A DNA stretch of 64,000 nucleotides from Jeotgalibaca sp. MA1X17-3 (GTDB lineage Bacteria; Bacillota; Bacilli; Lactobacillales; Aerococcaceae). The notes under the pieces are model-generated. The model had not been told where the DNA came from, did not search any database, and was given only the letters and a program-made list of their open reading frames with translations. The stretch spans positions 1 to 64,000 of the forward strand of contig NZ_CP090983.1 of the NCBI RefSeq assembly GCF_021513155.1, read 5' to 3'. The number at the start of each line of letters is the position of its first letter. Position 1 is the stretch's first letter. Shown piece by piece: positions 9,274-17,547 of this stretch. Both the position numbers and the translations under genes were made by a program.

Positions 9274-10311
9274 TTACACCTCTTTCAATGTTGGATCCAA
9301 TGCATCTCGTAGTCCATCTGCCAATAAGTTAAAACTTAGCATCAATAAGCCAAGGATTAAAACTGGTGGGATAATCATATAAAAATGCGTAGTCAACGAT
9401 TTAAAATTTTCAGAAATAAGTGAGCCTAATGAAGCCATCGGAACGGGAATCCCTATCCCAACAAAAGCTAAAAATGCTTCTGTAAAGATTGCATTCGGAA
9501 TAGAAAACATCGACATGATCAGTAATTGTGAGAAAATGTTTGGCAATACTTCTTTAAACATAATGGTGATATCTTTTGCTCCCATTGTACGAGCAGCTAA
9601 GACGTACTCACTATCTTTTAATTTCAACATCGAAGCTCTTGCGATTCGACTCATTCCAATCCAACCGGTTATAGCAATAGCTAATGTAATACTTAAAAGT
9701 CCTGGTTTTAGGATAATAATCAATAACGTTACAACTACTAAGCTTGGAATTCCATTAATAATTTCCAATACCCGTTGCATAACGGTATCAATCGCACCAC
9801 CATAATAACCAGAAACCATTCCATAGGTCATCCCAAAAAGAACATCTACAATCACCGCTACTAAAGCAATATATAGGGAGATACGTGTCCCCATCCAAGT
9901 ACGAGTAAATAAATCTCTTCCTAAAACATCAGTACCAAACCAATGATAGACGTCTTCACCGTCTGCTAATGTTTCATATTTATTAACTACTAATTCGCCT
10001 GTTGATGTCTTTAGTGTCTCTGATCCATCAAAAATACCTAGATTTTCTATCAAAGGAATCCGTGGTGCCATACTTTCATGGCCACTTATTTGTTGGTCAA
10101 ATTCATAGCCAGAAAACAATGGACCTGCGAGCGCCATAAAGGAGATAAAAATAATCATCATAAAACCAAAAACAGAACCTTTATTACGAGCAACACGTTT
10201 TAGCATTTGTTTCCAATGAGATTCTTCATGAAAGCTTTCTACTTCAAAGGTTGTACTTACTTCTCCGATAAATGTAAAATCTTTTGGTGTTTCTTGCATT
10301 GTATTATCCAT
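9274..10311 (-). CDS. oppC: oligopeptide ABC transporter permease OppC
   Basis: A 345-residue inner permease with six predicted membrane helices, a long N-terminal cytoplasmic tail and the binding-protein-dependent transport motif EAFLAFVGIGIP near the C-terminus. The extended loop after helix 1 (about residues 65-125) is usual for OppC and DppC. It overlaps the oppB stop by 8 bases. It forms the membrane channel with OppB. Confidence 0.94.
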   Translation of the reverse strand: MDNTMQETPKDFTFIGEVSTTFEVESFHEESHWKQMLKRVARNKGSVFGFMMIIFISFMALAGPLFSGYEFDQQISGHESMAPRIPLIENLGIFDGSETLKTSTGELVVNKYETLADGEDVYHWFGTDVLGRDLFTRTWMGTRISLYIALVAVIVDVLFGMTYGMVSGYYGGAIDTVMQRVLEIINGIPSLVVVTLLIIILKPGLLSITLAIAITGWIGMSRIARASMLKLKDSEYVLAARTMGAKDITIMFKEVLPNIFSQLLIMSMFSIPNAIFTEAFLAFVGIGIPVPMASLGSLISENFKSLTTHFYMIIPPVLILGLLMLSFNLLADGLRDALDPTLKEV

Positions 10312-11245
10312 TTATATCCTCCTTTGCCAAACGGATTCTTGGGTCAAGGACACCGTACATAATATCCACTACAAGCATGATTCCAACATACATGGCACTA
10401 TAAACAAATGCTAAAGCCAAAATTACGTTGTAATCATTCGATTGAATCGCTTGGATCATTAACTGACCAATCCCTGGAATAGAAAATATTTTTTCAACAA
10501 CAAGACTACCTGTCATTAAACTGACTACTAAGGGCCCTAAAATCGTAATGATCGAAATAGATGCATTTCTCAAAGAGTGTTTAAATATTAATTGTAAACC
10601 GGATACCCCTTTACTCTCTACAAACTGGATGTAATCCGAATTCATTACTTCGATCATCTCTGTCCTAGTAAATCGAGCTACGGTAGCTGTTACGGTCATA
10701 CTCAAGGCTATCGCTGGAAGTGCATAGGCCATAAAACCATGATCTTGGTTAAAAAGCATCGGAAACCAACCTAATTTAAAACCAAAATAATAAGAAAGCC
10801 CCAAAGCAAAGACATACGAAGGAATCGATACTCCAATTACGGAAAAGACAGTTGCTCCCGTATCCCAAATTGAATTATGCTTCAAAGCAGCAAAGATACC
10901 TAAAGCTAGTCCTAAAATCGTTCCTAATAAAATGGAAATCCCTCCAAGAAGTAAAGAGATTGGTAAACGGTTTTTCAATAAAATTGATACCGGTGTATTT
11001 TTGGAGATAGTATAGGAATCACCAAAATCACCTGTTAGCATATTTTTTATATAACGAAAGAATTGTACAAAAACAGAATCATTCAAGCCGTATTTCTCTC
11101 TCAAAACCATTTGTTGATCAATTGATAGCTTCTCATCATTAAAGGGAGAGCCTGGCATCCATTGCATTAGAATGAATAGGACGAGAATGATTACAAATAA
11201 AGTCAAAAAAGATAGAAGGACTCGTTTTCCAATATATTTTTTCAT
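10304..11245 (-). CDS. oppB: oligopeptide ABC transporter permease OppB
   Basis: A 313-residue permease with six membrane helices. It has the N-terminal signature of the family (KRVLLSFLTLF, then WMPGSPFND) and the EAA-loop region ending SIPGIGQLMIQAI. It is the other half of the peptide channel. The start is ATG at 11245 after GAGAGGGTAAATT. It is separated from oppA by a 122-base spacer with a strong RNA fold, which probably lowers permease expression relative to the binding protein. Confidence 0.94.
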   Translation of the reverse strand: MKKYIGKRVLLSFLTLFVIILVLFILMQWMPGSPFNDEKLSIDQQMVLREKYGLNDSVFVQFFRYIKNMLTGDFGDSYTISKNTPVSILLKNRLPISLLLGGISILLGTILGLALGIFAALKHNSIWDTGATVFSVIGVSIPSYVFALGLSYYFGFKLGWFPMLFNQDHGFMAYALPAIALSMTVTATVARFTRTEMIEVMNSDYIQFVESKGVSGLQLIFKHSLRNASISIITILGPLVVSLMTGSLVVEKIFSIPGIGQLMIQAIQSNDYNVILALAFVYSAMYVGIMLVVDIMYGVLDPRIRLAKEDING

Positions 11246-11277
11246 CTAATTTACCCTCTCTAAAAATAATAAATAAA

Positions 11278-11350
11278 GAAAAAGGCCGCTGATTGCGGCT
11301 CCCTATCGGACAGATCCGATATTTTGCCATATCACATGCGTGCCTTTTTC
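11278..11350 (-). promoter_or_regulatory. structured oppA-oppB intercistronic element (attenuator-like)
   Basis: The outer arms GAAAAAGGC and GCCTTTTTC (9 of 9 pairs) close a 73-base element. Inside are two perfect hairpins, TATCGGA-loop-TCCGATA and GCCGC-AATCA-GCGGC. On the opp strand the second hairpin is directly followed by CTTTTTC, so it is a terminator in its own right. The outer arm overlaps the U tract and the last bases of this hairpin, so the two pairings may compete. Partial termination after a binding-protein gene is common in opp operons. The fold was made by eye. Confidence 0.65.
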
Positions 11351-11367
11351 ATTATTGGAAGTTTGTC

Positions 11368-13038
11368 TTATTCAACAGTTGCATTCTTAAATACACGCGG
11401 TACTCCAACAGAGTGGAAATCTACTCCGGAGACATTACTCTTAATCATAACGGCACTACCTTTTTGGTAAACAGGCAGAACTGCAGCGTCATCAAGTAAA
11501 ATTCCTTCCGCTTCTTTTAGTGCTTCCCAACGTGCTTCTTTGTCCAATGACAATTCGCCATTTTGAGAAGAGAAGACAAGTTCATCATATTCAGCATTTG
11601 TCCAACTACCATCATTATTAGAGCCACCTGTTACCCACAAGTCTAAGTATGTCATTGGGTCAGCATAGTCTGGTCCCCATCTTGTAAGTCCCATATCATA
11701 ATCTTTGCTCTTCATACGATCTAATCGTGTTTTCTTAGGCATTTGTTCAATCTCGATTGTGACACCTGGAAGATTTTCTTCGATTTGTGATTTCAACATT
11801 TGTGAAACATTGATTGCACTTTCTGTATCTTCTACTAATATGCTAAAAGTAAATTCTTCAGCATCTAGCTCTTCTTTTGCTTCTTCAAACAAAGCAGCAG
11901 CGGCTTCTTTATCAAATTCAAGGAACGTTCCTGTAGTTGCACGGAAATCTTTTTCATCTGGTCCATTTGCTAAATCAATCGGTACAACAAAATCAGCTGG
12001 TACCGAGCCATCTTTTAGTGCTGTATTCACAATAGCATCTTTATTAATTGATTTTGCCATCGCTTCTCTTAGCTTCGCGTTATCCAAACCATCAACTAAC
12101 GTATTTGGAGAAACGTACCAAACATAACCATCCTGTGTATTGATAAATTCAGGATCATCTTTAAATAAATCAACTTGTTCTCCTGCTAAAGCAACAACAT
12201 CTAAATCACCATTTTGGTAAGAAAGCATTGCTTGTTGTGAATCTTTGATAACTTGGAAATTCAATGCATCCAGAGTGACGTTATCAGCATCGTGGTAATC
12301 TTCATTTTTAACTAATTTTACAGTTGTAGCAAGTGGCTCATAAGAGTCCATTTTAAAAGCACCATTTGCAATCAACGTTTCTGGAGATGTTCCATAGTCA
12401 TCGCCCACTTCATCCATAAATGCTTCATTCATCGGGAAGAAAGAAGGGAAAGCCATTAGACTTTCAAAGAAAGGAACTGGATTGGCTAAAGTAACTTCAA
12501 GTGTTGTATCATCCACTGCTACTACACCTAATTGATCAGGATCAACCGTTCCATCTAAAACTTCAGATGCATTAACTAGACCGGCAATTCCCATGATATA
12601 TCCATATTCACTGGCTGTATCTGGATCAGCAAGTCGACGCCAAGCATAAACAAAATCATTTGCCGTTACAGGTTCACCATTTGACCACATTGCTTCTTTT
12701 AATTTAAAAGTATACGTTAACCCATCTTCACTAACATCTGTGGATTCAGCAATTGCAGGAACTGGATTTCCATCCGCATCCAGTTGGTATAGTCCATCTA
12801 GAATACTTGCAATTACTTGGAAAGATGCACCGTCTGTTGCAAGTTGTGGATCCATAGAAGCAACTTCTACGTCAAATTGGACGTTTAATACTTTTTTATC
12901 AGTTGATCCTTGCGTTGTTGAAGACACGTCTGAATTAGTTCCTTCAGTATTTGTATCCGTATCTCCACCACATGCAGCCAAAAGTGTCATAGCTACTAAA
13001 CTCGTTGCATACAGTTTGATTCTTTTTGTATTTCTCAT
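11368..13038 (-). CDS. oppA: oligopeptide-binding lipoprotein OppA
   Basis: A 556-residue extracellular solute-binding protein of family 5. The lipoprotein signal peptide ends LLAAC, with the lipid-bearing cysteine at residue 23, followed by a Thr/Asp/Ser-rich linker. The family blocks follow (SMDPQLATDGAS, LYQLDADGNPVPA, SNGEPVTANDFVYAWRR). It captures oligopeptides outside the cell and feeds OppBCDF, which lies directly downstream. A cre-like site lies about 150 bases upstream. Confidence 0.95.
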   Translation of the reverse strand: MRNTKRIKLYATSLVAMTLLAACGGDTDTNTEGTNSDVSSTTQGSTDKKVLNVQFDVEVASMDPQLATDGASFQVIASILDGLYQLDADGNPVPAIAESTDVSEDGLTYTFKLKEAMWSNGEPVTANDFVYAWRRLADPDTASEYGYIMGIAGLVNASEVLDGTVDPDQLGVVAVDDTTLEVTLANPVPFFESLMAFPSFFPMNEAFMDEVGDDYGTSPETLIANGAFKMDSYEPLATTVKLVKNEDYHDADNVTLDALNFQVIKDSQQAMLSYQNGDLDVVALAGEQVDLFKDDPEFINTQDGYVWYVSPNTLVDGLDNAKLREAMAKSINKDAIVNTALKDGSVPADFVVPIDLANGPDEKDFRATTGTFLEFDKEAAAALFEEAKEELDAEEFTFSILVEDTESAINVSQMLKSQIEENLPGVTIEIEQMPKKTRLDRMKSKDYDMGLTRWGPDYADPMTYLDLWVTGGSNNDGSWTNAEYDELVFSSQNGELSLDKEARWEALKEAEGILLDDAAVLPVYQKGSAVMIKSNVSGVDFHSVGVPRVFKNATVE

Positions 13039-13187
13039 CTTTTTCCTCCAATTTCTATTCCGTCATTAAGTAACGGTTAGAATTTCATGATGTAAATTAA
13101 TGAAATTATAACCTTATGTTTTTGTTTCGTCAAGGTGTTTCAAAGAAACTCTTGTCCAATATGACTTTTGTTTATTAATTAAAAATG

Positions 13188-13201
13188 ATAAAACGTTTAC
13201 A
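13188..13201 (-). promoter_or_regulatory. cre-like site upstream of oppA
   Basis: TGTAAACGTTTTAT on the minus strand matches 12 of 14 positions of the cre consensus. It lies in the divergent spacer between oppA and the DUF898 gene. No clear -35/-10 pair could be placed next to it, so this is a candidate only. Confidence 0.35.
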
Positions 13202-13339
13202 AATCTCATCCTATTGTTATTTACCTAAATTTAATTTTTATATTCTTTTTTCAAAGAAAATAAACAGTAGTTGAATAATCCTAATTCATCCCTTATATTA
13301 TAAGTAGTTATGGTATGTTTTTAAAAAAGGAGAATGAAA

Positions 13340-13660
13340 ATGGGATCTATTCAAAGAAGAGAGTCATATTTTGATGGTGGATTAGCCAGTTTAATCGTTT
13401 GGAGTATTTTAGGAATGATCATCACAACGATTACTTTCGGAATTGCTTATCCATGGGCATTATGTATGGTTTACGGATGGAAAATTAATCACACAGTAGT
13501 AGAAGGAAAAAGAATGAAATTCAGAGGTTCTGCGATAGGATTATTTGGTAATTGGATTAAATGGTTATTTTTAACCATTATTACTTTTGGAATCTATGGT
13601 TTTTGGGTTTCTATCAAATTAGAGGAGTGGAAAGTACGGAACACTATTTTTGAAGAATAA
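13340..13660 (+). CDS. DUF898 family membrane protein
   Basis: A 106-residue protein with two hydrophobic segments separated by the loop GKRMKFRGSAIGLFGNW, which is typical of DUF898 (YjgN-like) proteins. Two similar halves are visible (ITTITFGIAYPW and LTIITFGIYGFW), suggesting an internal repeat. The ATG at 13340 is 7 bases after GGAG; the ATG at 13334 is too close to it. The function of the family is unknown. It is monocistronic with its own terminator. Confidence 0.8.
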   Translation: MGSIQRRESYFDGGLASLIVWSILGMIITTITFGIAYPWALCMVYGWKINHTVVEGKRMKFRGSAIGLFGNWIKWLFLTIITFGIYGFWVSIKLEEWKVRNTIFEE

Positions 13661-13692
13661 CTATTTTCCTATTATTCTTGCTCTATTTCTTT

Positions 13693-13745
13693 AAAAAAAG
13701 GCCATTAGAAACGTTTTTTCTCAACGTCTCTAACAGCCTTTTTTT
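13693..13745. terminator. terminator between the DUF898 gene and sortase gene
   Basis: A long imperfect hairpin (AAAAAAAGGC..AAACGTT against AACGTCTCTAACAGCC and a T run) that can act in both directions for the two convergent genes. Confidence 0.75.
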
Positions 13746-13757
13746 ATTTCTCCAAAT

Positions 13758-14444
13758 TTATTTATCAAGTTCTAATGCTACAACCATTTCTTCGGTCGCA
13801 TCTTCTAAAGCAACTGTCTCCACTAGTTCTCCTTGGCAAACCCACCGCATTAAAACATCGTTACTACAGGTTACTAAAGTAATCAGACTTTTATCAGGTA
13901 CTTCTTCAACCAAATCTACTCGGCTAGGGCTTACACGTTCTAAATAACTAACCTTATAAATAGAAATTTTTTCTAAATCGGTTACGTAAATATAATCTCC
14001 AATTTCCATATACTGTACATCGCTAAAAAGCATACCTGGTTGAAGGATATTATGACTAGCTAAAGAATAATTACCTTCTCCAATTTGTTGATCAGCAGTC
14101 ATCGTTCCTGCTCCTGCATATAAGTTATCATTAGAAAGTCCTTTTAACACTGGTAACCGCAAATCAATAGAAGGAATAGATATTCCACCAATTACAGGTA
14201 GATACGTGCGATTACGATATCCTTCCATCACACCATCCCAATCTACTTGTACGGCCTGATCGAAATCAAAGATAGCTGGTTCTTCATTATTTTCACGAAT
14301 TTCCTCTTTCGTAAAACTAGTCACCTGATTATCTTTTATCGTGTTTTTAATAAGGTAATTTTGAAATGGCTCTTTTAGAAGTAAGAGAATTCCTGCTACA
14401 ATCATAATGATTGCAATTAAGTTTAGTATTGTTTTCCGTTTCAC
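13758..14444 (-). CDS. srtA: class A sortase
   Basis: A 228-residue transpeptidase with an N-terminal signal-anchor helix (residues 7-24). The catalytic histidine is in SLASHNIL, the cysteine in LITLVTCSND and the arginine in MRWVCQG. Sortase A cleaves LPXTG between Thr and Gly and joins the protein to peptidoglycan precursor. The window holds one clear substrate, the LPDTG-tailed pectate lyase 3 kb away. It lies 46 bases downstream of luxS on the same strand and is probably co-transcribed with it. Confidence 0.93.
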   Translation of the reverse strand: MKRKTILNLIAIIMIVAGILLLLKEPFQNYLIKNTIKDNQVTSFTKEEIRENNEEPAIFDFDQAVQVDWDGVMEGYRNRTYLPVIGGISIPSIDLRLPVLKGLSNDNLYAGAGTMTADQQIGEGNYSLASHNILQPGMLFSDVQYMEIGDYIYVTDLEKISIYKVSYLERVSPSRVDLVEEVPDKSLITLVTCSNDVLMRWVCQGELVETVALEDATEEMVVALELDK

Positions 14445-14490
14445 AGTCCAAACTCCTTTTTATCTATCTATCTGGAGAATGTAGTATGTC

Positions 14491-14967
14491 TTAAGCTTTT
14501 TGGTCACCTAATTCTCTTTCAAATGGATCACGGCTGATTCCTTTTTCCAAAACTTCTCGTACATATTCTTTAGCAGAAAACAAACTATGATCTCGATAAT
14601 TCCCACATTCTTTAGCAGTGACTGCTGGTACCACTTCTGTTTTTAGAACTTGTTCTAATGTTTTTTCCAAAGCCTGAGCAATCTCTTCTGGTGTAGACTC
14701 TTCCCACTTAATACAGTAAAACCCTGTCCGACAACCCATTGGTGAAATATCAATAATTCCCGGTAAATAATCACGCATGTAGGTAGCTAGTAAATGTTCG
14801 AGTGTATGCAACGCTCCTGTAGGAAAGGCTTCTTGATTCGGTTGTAAAAACCGCAAATCAATTTTTTGAATGATACTACCCTTTTCATCGTGCTCTACAC
14901 CTGCAACTCGTACATATGGTGCTTTTACCGCGTTATGATCTAATTGAAAACTTTCTACTTTTGCCAT
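14491..14967 (-). CDS. luxS: S-ribosylhomocysteine lyase LuxS
   Basis: A 158-residue enzyme of standard LuxS length. The metal site HTLEHLLA (HxxEH) and the downstream cysteine in TAKECGNYRDH are both present, as is the substrate block GCRTGFY. It splits S-ribosylhomocysteine to homocysteine and the precursor of autoinducer-2, within the activated methyl cycle. The ATG follows AAGGGG. It lies upstream of the sortase gene. Confidence 0.97.
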   Translation of the reverse strand: MAKVESFQLDHNAVKAPYVRVAGVEHDEKGSIIQKIDLRFLQPNQEAFPTGALHTLEHLLATYMRDYLPGIIDISPMGCRTGFYCIKWEESTPEEIAQALEKTLEQVLKTEVVPAVTAKECGNYRDHSLFSAKEYVREVLEKGISRDPFERELGDQKA

Positions 14968-15126
14968 TTTATATAAACCCCTTGTCTTTTTGTACTTGTC
15001 TTTCGCATTTTAACAAAAAATAAGGAGAAAAGCCATCACTCTAAACTATAGATGGTAAGTCTTATTTGACAAATCAAAATAGAAAAGAGAAAATGCTACC
15101 AGATGAAAAGAGATAGGGGAATAACT

Positions 15127-15810
15127 ATGGGTTATCAAACATTATTATTTGACTTGGATGATACATTACTTGATTTTAAAGCGGCAGAAAAAAATGCACT
15201 GACCATTCTTTTAGAAGAAACCGGTGTGGAACCCGTTACAGAAAATATTCAGCAGTACTCTAAAATTAATCAACGCTTTTGGAATCTATATGAAAAAGGA
15301 AAAATTGATCGAGATAGATTATTATCCCAGCGTTTTGAAGACTTCTTTGGAATTCACGGACAAAACGTTGATGGTGCTGAAATGGATCGTCGTTTTCGCT
15401 CCCATCTAGAAGAAGGACATTTCTTAATAGATGGCTGCGTAGAACTATTAGATGAATTAAAACAATCTTTTGAACTATATGCAGTCACAAATGGCGTTTC
15501 TAAGACTCAATACCGTCGCTTAACAGATTCAGGTTTACTACCATACTTTAAAAATATTTTTGTTTCAGAAGATACCGGATATCAAAAACCGATGCCAGAA
15601 TACTTTGATTATGTTTTCCACCGAATCCCTGCCTTTTCTCACTCAAACGCTTTAATTATCGGAGATTCTTTAACTTCTGATATTACAGGTGGTAATAAAG
15701 CAGGAATTGATTCTTGTTGGTTCAATCCAGAGAAACAAGAAAACTTATTAAATATTGAACCTACTTATCAAATTCAACGATTATCTGAATTACATCATAT
15801 TTTAGGGTAA
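15127..15810 (+). CDS. yjjG: YjjG family noncanonical pyrimidine nucleotidase (HAD)
   Basis: A 227-residue HAD-superfamily hydrolase. Motif I is LLFDLDDTLLDF, motif II is in YAVTNGVSKTQ, the lysine is in GYQKPMPEYFD and motif IV is LIIGDSLTSDI. The helical cap lies between motifs I and II. YjjG-type enzymes dephosphorylate damaged or non-canonical pyrimidine nucleoside monophosphates. The ATG at 15127 follows AGGGGAA; an in-frame ATG at 15103 has no ribosome binding site. It ends at a strong terminator. Confidence 0.85.
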   Translation: MGYQTLLFDLDDTLLDFKAAEKNALTILLEETGVEPVTENIQQYSKINQRFWNLYEKGKIDRDRLLSQRFEDFFGIHGQNVDGAEMDRRFRSHLEEGHFLIDGCVELLDELKQSFELYAVTNGVSKTQYRRLTDSGLLPYFKNIFVSEDTGYQKPMPEYFDYVFHRIPAFSHSNALIIGDSLTSDITGGNKAGIDSCWFNPEKQENLLNIEPTYQIQRLSELHHILG

Positions 15811-15848
15811 TTTTAAAAATAGACCTATCATCTATTATATATTTTTAA

Positions 15849-15880
15849 AAAAGGGTTGGGACAAAAGTCCCAGCCCTTTT
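15849..15880 (+). terminator. terminator of yjjG (GTTGGGAC-type repeat)
   Basis: AAGGGTTGGGAC pairs with GTCCCAGCCCTT and is followed by TTTT. Very similar hairpins occur at 24395-24424 and 58105-58145, so this is a recurrent terminator type of the genome. The IS element appears to begin close to its downstream edge. Confidence 0.88.
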
Positions 15881-16034
15881 CCTACGTTTAGTCAAGTGAT
15901 ATCTGCCTAATAATTATCTATCCGTATGAATTTCTTAAACTCTCCCTTGGAGAGTAGGTTTAGGGTTACGCTTGATAGGAAGATAGGCATGCCAAATAAA
16001 CATCCCTTTTTCTATTTTTTTGTGGGGTGTTGTG

Positions 16035-17264
16035 TTATATTAAAACTGTTGATGGGCCCTTAGAGGCCGTGTACGCATAGTCGTACTTCGTATGGTTCCT
16101 AACCATGGAATGCATACATTTTAGTAGTTTGTTCATGCAGGCTACGACTGCAACCTTATCCTTTTTGGGGATGGGTTGCTTTTTTAATTTGTAGTAATAA
16201 TCTACGATATGGTTCGGGGCAGCTCTCTGTTGGCGAACCATGTTTCGTACGCAAAAAAACAGTATTTTCCTTCCTTTCGGATTGCCGCGTTTATTGATGT
16301 GGTCCTTGCCAATATAGTTTCCTGATTGGTACCTACGGATATCAATGCCCACAAAAGCATTCAGTTGATTGGATGTTTCGAATCGTCGAATGTCCCCCAG
16401 TTCTCCAATCAATAAGGCTGAGGACAATTCACCGATTCCTGGGATTGTGATGTATAAATCGTGTTCCGGTAGTTCCCTCGCCATTGCGATCATCTGGCTT
16501 TTGAGTGCCTCCTTTTGGAGGAGCAGGTCTTGGAGCTTTTCCGCATAGTAGCTCGTCTTTTGACAGTGAACACTGTTTTCAGCAACGGCTGGATAAGCCT
16601 CCTGTGCCAGAACGGTTAATTCTTCCGCCTTCTTGCGGGCCCGGTTTTCGGAGATGTTCTTCCTGGTTGATTTGATGAGCAAGTTTTTGATTTTAGTCGG
16701 TGTGGACCGCAAGACCAGATCGGGGTGTGGGAACTGACTGATCACGGTGAGGGCGTAGAGGTTGATTTGGTTCGAAAAGAACTGTTCCAACTCCGGAAAT
16801 ACCAGCTGGAGACAGTTGTGCAAGTGCATACGCGTGCGCTTGATTTCTTCCTCCACCTCTTGGTAGAAGCGGGATAAATCGCGCAGGTCTTGATAGACAT
16901 CTTCCTGGACCACCTTCGGTGTCCGTCTTTTCCCGGCATGGGTTTGCGCCAACTTATGGGCGTCTTGTTTGTCGGTCTTCCAGCTCCTTAACGTGTCTTC
17001 CTCCATCTGTTTCTTGGCTTGGAGTGGGTTTAGTAGGGTATAGGAGAGGTCATTCTTTTGGCAGAAGGCTTCCACTGGTCGGGAATAAACGCCTGTCGCT
17101 TCAAAAACCATATCAGGGACTCGCGGCAGGTTCCGGATTTCATTCAGTAAGATGCCAAAACCTGTTCTTGTATGAGCAATGATGCCTTCCCACAAGCAGG
17201 TATTGCCTTCATAGATGACAGCGTAACTTTTCTTCATGGAAACATCTAGTGCGACTACAAACAT
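16035..17264 (-). CDS. IS110 family transposase (DEDD recombinase)
   Basis: A 409-residue protein with the RuvC-like DEDD tetrad visible at D7 (ALDVS), E55 (VFEATG), D98 and D101 (WKTDKQDA). A central coiled region follows (about residues 135-175). The C-terminal transposase_20 domain has IPGIGELSSALLIGELGDI and the likely nucleophilic serine near residue 314 in YQSGNYIG. All key residues are present and the frame is intact, so the element may be active. GAGGAG precedes the ATG. IS110 recombinases act with a bridge RNA that names target and donor sites. Confidence 0.94.
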   Translation of the reverse strand: MFVVALDVSMKKSYAVIYEGNTCLWEGIIAHTRTGFGILLNEIRNLPRVPDMVFEATGVYSRPVEAFCQKNDLSYTLLNPLQAKKQMEEDTLRSWKTDKQDAHKLAQTHAGKRRTPKVVQEDVYQDLRDLSRFYQEVEEEIKRTRMHLHNCLQLVFPELEQFFSNQINLYALTVISQFPHPDLVLRSTPTKIKNLLIKSTRKNISENRARKKAEELTVLAQEAYPAVAENSVHCQKTSYYAEKLQDLLLQKEALKSQMIAMARELPEHDLYITIPGIGELSSALLIGELGDIRRFETSNQLNAFVGIDIRRYQSGNYIGKDHINKRGNPKGRKILFFCVRNMVRQQRAAPNHIVDYYYKLKKQPIPKKDKVAVVACMNKLLKCMHSMVRNHTKYDYAYTASKGPSTVLI

Positions 17265-17289
17265 TTTTTTCTCCTCGCTTTCTCGTTTA

Positions 17290-17445
17290 ATTTAAAAGAC
17301 CTTCACTGATTCATTCCGATTCCCATTTCCTTTACACGGACTCTTGGTCCCACATACTTAAACCTGATTCTGAAATGACAGTGAAGGAGCTCGGTTTTTA
17401 ATTCGGACTCGGGGTCCTTAGGGCTACGGTCGAGCTTCCTTTCAC
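17290..17445 (-). ncRNA. candidate IS110 bridge RNA
   Basis: Upstream of the transposase on its own strand lies a segment with strong pairing. CCTTCACTG (17300-17308) pairs perfectly with CAGTGAAGG (17379-17387). GAGCTCGG (17387-17394) pairs with TCGAGCTT (17430-17437) including two G-U pairs. An inner GGAC/GTCC hairpin sits at 17405-17417. In IS110-group elements the bridge RNA is encoded in the non-coding end upstream of the recombinase gene, which matches this place and size. The guide loops were not assigned. Confidence 0.5.
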
Positions 17446-17460
17446 CACAACTATATCCGA

Positions 17461-17509
17461 AAAAAAGAAAATAGTAGGCAGGAACCCCCGTCGGGGTTTC
17501 TACCTACTA
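17461..17509 (-). terminator. terminator of the pectate lyase gene
   Basis: AGTAGG and AACCCC pair with GGGGTT and CCTACT around a CGTC loop. In the minus direction the hairpin is followed by a pyrimidine-rich TTTTCTTTTTTT stretch. It ends the gene that stops at 17548. Confidence 0.85.
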
Positions 17510-17547
17510 ATCTTAGTATGTTTCTTATTTCTTAATCATTCCTTTTA

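Larger units (their letters stand above)
15881..17460 (-). mobile_element. IS110-family insertion sequence (ends approximate)
   Basis: The segment holds one IS110-type transposase, about 150 bases of downstream non-coding DNA and about 195 bases of structured upstream DNA. It is visibly richer in GC than its surroundings. It lies between the terminator of yjjG and the terminator of the large surface protein, so no gene is broken. IS110-family elements have no clear terminal inverted repeats, so the exact ends cannot be set here; the limits given are the flanking terminators. Confidence 0.75.

Noticed and set aside
11278..11350. A tRNA, because the 73-base length and branched fold recall a cloverleaf
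   Set aside because: No TTCGA-type T arm, the outer stem is A/T-run based and has 9 pairs, and no proper anticodon arm is present on either strand.
17265..17460. Exact IS110 ends
   Set aside because: No terminal inverted repeats or target duplication are visible, and no second copy is available for alignment, so only approximate limits are given.
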